Source: CAZEJK01 sp964512045 (lineage in GTDB: Bacteria; Acidobacteriota; Thermoanaerobaculia; Thermoanaerobaculales; Sulfomarinibacteraceae). Taken from it: a stretch of 26,383 nt of DNA. The DNA lies in assembly GCA_964512045.1 (NCBI GenBank), contig CAZEJK010000052.1:1-26383 (forward strand), in the 5' to 3' direction. The notes under the pieces are model-generated. The model saw nothing but the letters and a program-made list of their open reading frames with translations. It made no database searches and was not told the DNA's origin. This document shows positions 22,730-26,383 of this stretch, piece by piece; positions within the stretch are counted from its first letter, which is position 1, and the number at the start of each line of letters is the position of its first letter. A program made the position numbers and the translations under genes.

Positions 22730-23734
22730 TCACTCGTTCCAGATCGCGAACTCGCGCCGGCCGTTCGCGTCAGCGGCGGCGTGGTAGAAGCCCGTGGTCG
22801 AGAACACCACCGAGACGCTCCCGTCAGCGCCGACAGCAATCACACCCCCGTCGCCAGGAGCGAGCACCTCGCCGATCACCTCGCGCGCCGCCGACTCCAG
22901 CTCCATGCCGGCCAGTGCCATCCGCGCCGAGATCGCCTGCGCGGCGCCGTGGCGGATGAACTCCTCGCCGTGACCCGACGCCGACACAGCGCACGTCGCG
23001 TTGTCGGCCCAGGTCCCGGCGCCGACCACCGGCACGTCGCCGACACGACCGAACCGCTTGGCCGTCATCCCACCGGTCGAGGTGGCCGCCGCGAGGTTTC
23101 CGGCGCGATCGCGAGCCACGGCGCCAACGGTGCCGTGTTTGCCAGCAGCTTTTCGCTCCACCAGCACCTCCTCGAGGGACTCGACACGACGCTCGGTTGT
23201 GAAGTACGCGTTGTCCACGCGCTCGAAGCCGTGCGCATCCGCGAACGCCTCCGCGCCGTCACCGATCATGAACACATGTGGCGACGACTCCATCACAGCG
23301 CGCGCGAGGCGGATCGGGTTCCTGATGCTCCGCAGTCCCGCAACGGCTCCGCAGCTGTGGTCACGCCCGTCCATGATCGCAGCATCGAGCTCATGGATGC
23401 GCTCGCTGGTGAGCACCGCCCCCCGACCGGCGTTGAACAACGGATCGTCCTCGAGCGCCACCACGAGCTCCTCGACCACATCGAGGGCCGCGCCTCCGGC
23501 GTCCAGCAGCGCAGCGCCACGGTCGCGAAGCCGCGTCATCGCCTCTTCGATCGCCTGCAGCCGCTGGGGATCGGCGTCGCGCGGGATGTTACCGGCACCG
23601 CCGTGGATCGCCAGCGCCCACTCCGCCGTCGTCGACGCGGACGTCTCGACCGGCGGCTCCACCGGCGCCTCGGCAGCGCATCCAAGCAGAAGTCCAACAG
23701 CTACCACCACGGTACCAGCAGTCGTCACGCGCAC
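22730..23734 (-). CDS. lipoprotein isoaspartyl peptidase / type III asparaginase
   Basis: A 334-residue Ntn-hydrolase precursor. Family segments are ALAIHGGAGNIPRD (41-54), DDPLFNAGRGAVLTSERIHELDAAIMDG, and GKHGTVGAVARD, in which Thr202 is the autoprocessed nucleophile. FGRVGDVPVVGAGTWADN and CAVSASGHGEEFIR follow, as in IaaA-type enzymes, which cleave isoaspartyl dipeptides and asparagine. The GTG at 23734 has AGGAGG 6 nt upstream and starts a short signal sequence ending LLLGC, so Cys19 should be lipidated; a Pro/Thr-rich linker follows. The enzyme is thus predicted to be membrane-anchored and extracytoplasmic, whereas many relatives are cytosolic. An open frame back to 23884 is basic and Pro-rich and is rejected. 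Confidence 0.9.
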   Translation of the reverse strand: MRVTTAGTVVVAVGLLLGCAAEAPVEPPVETSASTTAEWALAIHGGAGNIPRDADPQRLQAIEEAMTRLRDRGAALLDAGGAALDVVEELVVALEDDPLFNAGRGAVLTSERIHELDAAIMDGRDHSCGAVAGLRSIRNPIRLARAVMESSPHVFMIGDGAEAFADAHGFERVDNAYFTTERRVESLEEVLVERKAAGKHGTVGAVARDRAGNLAAATSTGGMTAKRFGRVGDVPVVGAGTWADNATCAVSASGHGEEFIRHGAAQAISARMALAGMELESAAREVIGEVLAPGDGGVIAVGADGSVSVVFSTTGFYHAAADANGRREFAIWNE

Positions 23735-23897
23735 GGGGCACCTCCTGGTGCGATCGTCCCAGAGCGTGCTGCACTGCGCAACTCGCCGCCGGACCGGGGC
23801 CGCAGCCGGAGGCGGCGGGTGAGGGGCCGGGACTCCCGGTCTCTCTTCAGGTTTCCACGATTGAGGGCCGGTCTTGCGCTGCACGCACGGATCGGGC

Positions 23898-23903
23898 TAC
23901 CGT
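23898..23903 (+). promoter_or_regulatory. -10-like TACCGT close to an ATG
   Basis: TACCGT fits TANNNT and lies 6 nt before the ATG at 23910, with no Shine-Dalgarno. It is the weakest of the leaderless-type promoters proposed here. Confidence 0.25.
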
Positions 23904-23909
23904 TCGGCC

Positions 23910-24572
23910 ATGCCTTCGCAGTGTCCCTGGTGCCTCGAGCCGCTCGGTCTGCGCCAGCGTCGCGCCGACAGCTGTCCGCATTGCAGCAGACCTCTCACAG
24001 GTGTATCGGGCGAACTTCGTGCGATCGATCTGCGTTATGACGAGGTGAGAGCCGCACAAGAGGTGCGGTTCTGGGAGGTGCTCTGGTGCGGACTGGCAGT
24101 CGTGATCGTGCTGTTCATCGTGTTGCCACTGGTCAACGTGGTGGTGCCGATCCTCGCCCTGTCGCACCTTGTGGCCGTCCCGGTCGTGCTCGCCGCCCAT
24201 CTCCTGACGGTCTCGCTAGCGCTGACTCGCAGGGCACGGCGGCTCCTCGGGCCGACGCGGCACCTGTTCCTGCGCTGGATCACACGGCTCACGTTCCTGT
24301 GGATCGGGGGTATCGGTTACGGGCTGACCGGCGTACCGCTCCTCGGCGCCGTCGTGGGCGCCGGCACCTACGCCGGGCTCACCTACTTCGCCCACCGGTA
24401 CACCCTGTGGAGCCTGGAGCGAGAGCACCGGCGTCAGCCGCTCGCCGGATGGGAGAAGCTGCTCCTCCTCGCGCTCGTCGTCCTCACGGTGCTGCTCCTG
24501 GTGCTCGTGGTGAGCGGCGCGCTGCTTCTCGGCTGGGGCGTCAGCAAGCTGCTGGAGCTGTTCTCAGCGTGA
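23910..24572 (+). CDS. zinc-ribbon membrane protein of unknown function
   Basis: A 220-residue protein. An N-terminal zinc ribbon (CPWC at 5-8, CPHC at 22-25) is followed by about four to five hydrophobic segments (near 56-75, 80-105, 125-155 and 188-212). I do not recognise a family beyond zinc-ribbon plus membrane domain. The ATG at 23910 places the first CxxC just inside the N-terminus; an upstream open frame from 23874 adds 12 residues without merit. No ribosome-binding site is seen, so the transcript may be leaderless. It is 31 bp upstream of another zinc-ribbon membrane protein on the same strand, suggesting an operon. Confidence 0.7.
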   Translation: MPSQCPWCLEPLGLRQRRADSCPHCSRPLTGVSGELRAIDLRYDEVRAAQEVRFWEVLWCGLAVVIVLFIVLPLVNVVVPILALSHLVAVPVVLAAHLLTVSLALTRRARRLLGPTRHLFLRWITRLTFLWIGGIGYGLTGVPLLGAVVGAGTYAGLTYFAHRYTLWSLEREHRRQPLAGWEKLLLLALVVLTVLLLVLVVSGALLLGWGVSKLLELFSA

Positions 24573-24603
24573 GCTGTGCTCAGTCACGTTTCGGAGGTCT
24601 GTC

Positions 24604-25281
24604 ATGACACCGTTGATGTCCTATCTCACCGGGTTCGGGCTCGCCGGAGGCGCCGGCACCAAGGCGTTCATCCCGGTGGTCCTGCTCGGAGCGTTCCACT
24701 ACACGCCGTACTTCGAGCTGTCCGAGCGCTGGCTGTGGATCGCCAGTCCGCCCGTGATGATCGTGCTTGGCGTGATGGCGCTCGTGGAGATCATCGTCGA
24801 CTCGAGCCCTGAGCTCGGCGAGTACGCCGATGCCATCGGCTATCTCCCGAAGCTGGCGGCGGGCTTCATAGCCTTCGCCGCCGCAACCGGGACCGTTGAC
24901 TCGAGCCTCCTCGAGCTGTCCGCGTCGGGTCTGCTCGGCAGCGGAACCGCCGTCGGCGTGCACTGGCTGCGCAACAAGGTCCGCCGGCCGATGCGCTGGC
25001 TGTCGGCGGATGTCCACACCGGCTTCGGGCGGCTGGTGAGCGTTGGCGAGGCCGGCGTCGCGACCACGGTCGCAGGGTCTGCGGTGCTGGCGCCTGTCGT
25101 CGCGGTACTGCTGCTGTCGATCGCCGTGGGCGCGGCGCTCGCGATCGCCTGGATGATCGACCAGCGACGCGTTCCGTGCCGTCACTGTGGGCAGCAGATC
25201 CGACCAGGAGCCGTCATCTGCCTCCACTGTGGTCAGCACCAGACCGAGGAGCCCGGCTCGGCGTCCCACGCGTCAGGCTGA
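24604..25281 (+). CDS. DUF4126-type membrane protein with C-terminal zinc ribbon
   Basis: A 225-residue inner-membrane protein. The first 185 residues resemble DUF4126 proteins: LTGFGLAGGAGTKAFIPVVLLG, a conserved EIIVDSSPELGEYADAI segment near 62-78, and several helices. The end adds a zinc ribbon, CRHCGQQIRPGAVICLHCGQ, with two CxxC pairs. The ATG has GGAGG 6 nt upstream. It follows the other zinc-ribbon protein after 31 bp. The role is unknown; the fusion suggests metal- or protein-binding on the cytoplasmic side. Confidence 0.82.
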   Translation: MTPLMSYLTGFGLAGGAGTKAFIPVVLLGAFHYTPYFELSERWLWIASPPVMIVLGVMALVEIIVDSSPELGEYADAIGYLPKLAAGFIAFAAATGTVDSSLLELSASGLLGSGTAVGVHWLRNKVRRPMRWLSADVHTGFGRLVSVGEAGVATTVAGSAVLAPVVAVLLLSIAVGAALAIAWMIDQRRVPCRHCGQQIRPGAVICLHCGQHQTEEPGSASHASG

Positions 25282-25313
25282 TTCGCCAGCACAGGCGTTA
25301 GTGTGGACCGCGC

Positions 25314-26219
25314 CTACCGAACCGCCGCACGGCCCTGGCGGGGCAATCGCGGCTCGCGCAGATCGATCCGCACGTCGTCACCGCCCGCGATCACCGTCAG
25401 CTCCGCACCGTTCCACGTCAGCCCCGGAGCCTGCAGCGGCGGACCACGGCGACAGTCCAGCGGCACCTCGGGCTTCTGCGCCACGGGCTCGTGAAACACA
25501 GTGTCGTACACGGCTTCCAGCGTGCCGTTCACGACGCCGCCGGAGCCTCGGAACCGAAGTCCCTCCGGCGTTCCCGCCAGCTCCACCGTCGTCGAGTCGA
25601 CCAGCTTCCACAAAGCGGCAACGTCCTCCGCCACCGTCCGAGACACCGCCGCCACCAGGTAGCCGCCGCTCAGCAGCTGCATCTGCCATCGCGGCCGGAT
25701 CTCGAGCCGCAGAACCTCCATCCCGCTGGCGGTCCGGGAAGGCGCGGCAAGAACCACATCGCCCGGGCCGAGCGTGGCAGCGCAGGCCACGACCCACCAC
25801 TGCTCGCTGCCCACTGCAACCCAGCCAGGAGACGCTAGAGGCCACGACATACTGCTCCCCGGCTCAGGAAGCGCCACACGCACGCCCGCCACGTACGTCT
25901 CCTCGGTCCGCGGCAGGAACAGCACCAGCGTGTTCCGCTCCTCCGGGTACGGCACCGTCTCCACCGAGACGATGGCGGCCCGCCGATGATGGCCTGCCGT
26001 GAAGTACAGCCGCGGATGACCCGTACCCGCACCACTCGGCAGACCACCGCTCCCATCGCCGCGGTCCGCACTCAGATGCACGCGGGCCAACGGTCTCGGC
26101 AGGTCCACCGCAAGCCCTCGGTCTTGAGCACCGTACGCGGCCGCAGAGGCCCCGACGAGCAGGCCCGGCTCACGCCACCAGCTCCGATGCTGACCCGGAC
26201 GATCGCCCCAGCAGGCCAC
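25314..26219 (-). CDS. hypothetical protein, start uncertain
   Basis: A minus-strand protein of up to 302 residues that I do not recognise. The C-terminal 230 residues look authentic (RLYFTAGHHRRAAIVSVETV, NTLVLFLPRTEETYVAGVRV, WQMQLLSGGYLVAAVSRTVA, VNGTLEAVYDTVFHEPV), suggesting a beta-rich, perhaps exported domain. The open frame continues to 26318, but that part overlaps the plus-strand membrane gene starting near 26238, so GTG 26219 is the largest start compatible with it. GTG 26108, with GAGGG 6 nt upstream, is an attractive alternative (265 residues). No signal peptide is seen with either. It converges with the DUF4126 gene across 32 bp. Confidence 0.55.
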   Translation of the reverse strand: MACWGDRPGQHRSWWREPGLLVGASAAAYGAQDRGLAVDLPRPLARVHLSADRGDGSGGLPSGAGTGHPRLYFTAGHHRRAAIVSVETVPYPEERNTLVLFLPRTEETYVAGVRVALPEPGSSMSWPLASPGWVAVGSEQWWVVACAATLGPGDVVLAAPSRTASGMEVLRLEIRPRWQMQLLSGGYLVAAVSRTVAEDVAALWKLVDSTTVELAGTPEGLRFRGSGGVVNGTLEAVYDTVFHEPVAQKPEVPLDCRRGPPLQAPGLTWNGAELTVIAGGDDVRIDLREPRLPRQGRAAVR

Positions 26220-26237
26220 GGCGCCGTGGGGAGATTC

Positions 26238-26383
26238 GTGCCCAGCCAGCGCCCGGATCGCCTGCGGCGGGGCGGCGACGGCGCTGCTCGCGGGGCTGAT
26301 CGTCCTGGGTTCGCGCAACCTGGCCCACTTCGACGCGGCGCTCGTGGGCTACACGTTCGCCGTCCTGTTCGCGACGTTCGGCA
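26238..26383 (+). CDS. 5' end of a membrane protein, apparent one-base frameshift, runs off the window
   Basis: The last 100 bases encode ALLAGLIVLGSRNLAHFDAA and then LVGYTFAVLFATFG, clearly a membrane protein N-terminus. That frame has no ATG, GTG or TTG between the TGA at 26191 and this helix. A GTG at 26238 with GGGGAG 4 nt upstream opens another frame (VPSQRPDRLRR). Dropping one G from the GGGG at 26269-26272 joins the two smoothly. So either the sequence has an extra G, or the gene is frameshifted. I do not name the family. Confidence 0.45.
   Translation, partial: MPSQRPDRLRRGGDGAARGADRPGFAQPGPLRRGARGLHVRRPVRDVR

Noticed and set aside
22781..24040. A 419-codon plus-strand ORF across the isoaspartyl peptidase and beyond
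   Set aside because: Antisense to an intact Ntn hydrolase, and its 3' end overlaps the zinc-ribbon gene in another frame; His/Arg-rich, no domain.

Overview
This window comes from a GC-rich Gram-negative chromosome. A large TonB-dependent outer-membrane receptor and several signal peptides and lipoproteins establish an outer membrane. The Ser/Thr kinase fused to kinesin-light-chain-type TPRs, the DUF4388/roadblock protein, the KP-43-like subtilase and the IPTL-CTERM-like sorting tail are a combination common in Acidobacteriota and Myxococcota. I lean weakly to Acidobacteriota; no rRNA or other marker in the window settles it. No insertion sequence, CRISPR array, tRNA or rRNA was seen.

Layout. 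58-1914 (minus): an 8-oxoguanine-deaminase-type amidohydrolase and a small hypothetical gene, divergent from an NAD-type malic enzyme (2187-3911, plus). 4065-4520 (minus): two small unknown ORFs. 4700-8516 (plus): a TonB receptor overlapping a phytase-like lipoprotein gene by 11 bases, preceded by 11-bp-periodic TTCAC repeats that resemble a Pho box. 8631-11414 (plus): the kinase-TPR protein, with a promoter that appears leaderless. 11633-17679 (minus): a subtilase, a Kelch/DUF11 surface protein and a DUF4388/roadblock protein. 18176-18577 (minus): an orphan ORF with a strong terminator, head-to-head with an Ap4A-phosphorylase-like gene (18586-19470, plus). 19751-21312 (minus): the proline symporter PutP with a 37-residue membrane protein coupled upstream, divergent from a class V aminotransferase (21429-22619, plus). 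22730-23734 (minus): a lipoprotein isoaspartyl peptidase. 23910-25281 (plus): two zinc-ribbon membrane proteins. 25314-26219 (minus): an unknown protein. The right edge carries the 5' end of a membrane protein with an apparent one-base frameshift.

The most interesting locus is the subtilase. Its best start (ATG at 17660, strong Shine-Dalgarno) opens a signal peptide whose hydrophobic core is encoded by nine CT dinucleotides. With nine units that frame stops immediately after the tract; with eight or eleven units it runs into the full protease. This is the architecture of a phase-variable contingency gene. The promoter has a consensus -35 and an 18-bp palindrome filling the spacer, and the protease stop codon is coupled (TGATG) to the Kelch/DUF11 gene, so tract length could switch both secreted proteins. 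A tract-length error in the assembly would look identical and must be excluded first.

A second theme is start-site architecture: a TANNNT -10 element lies only 6-8 nt before the start codons of up to four genes, suggesting leaderless transcripts. Most long antisense ORFs are GC-rich shadows and are left out.
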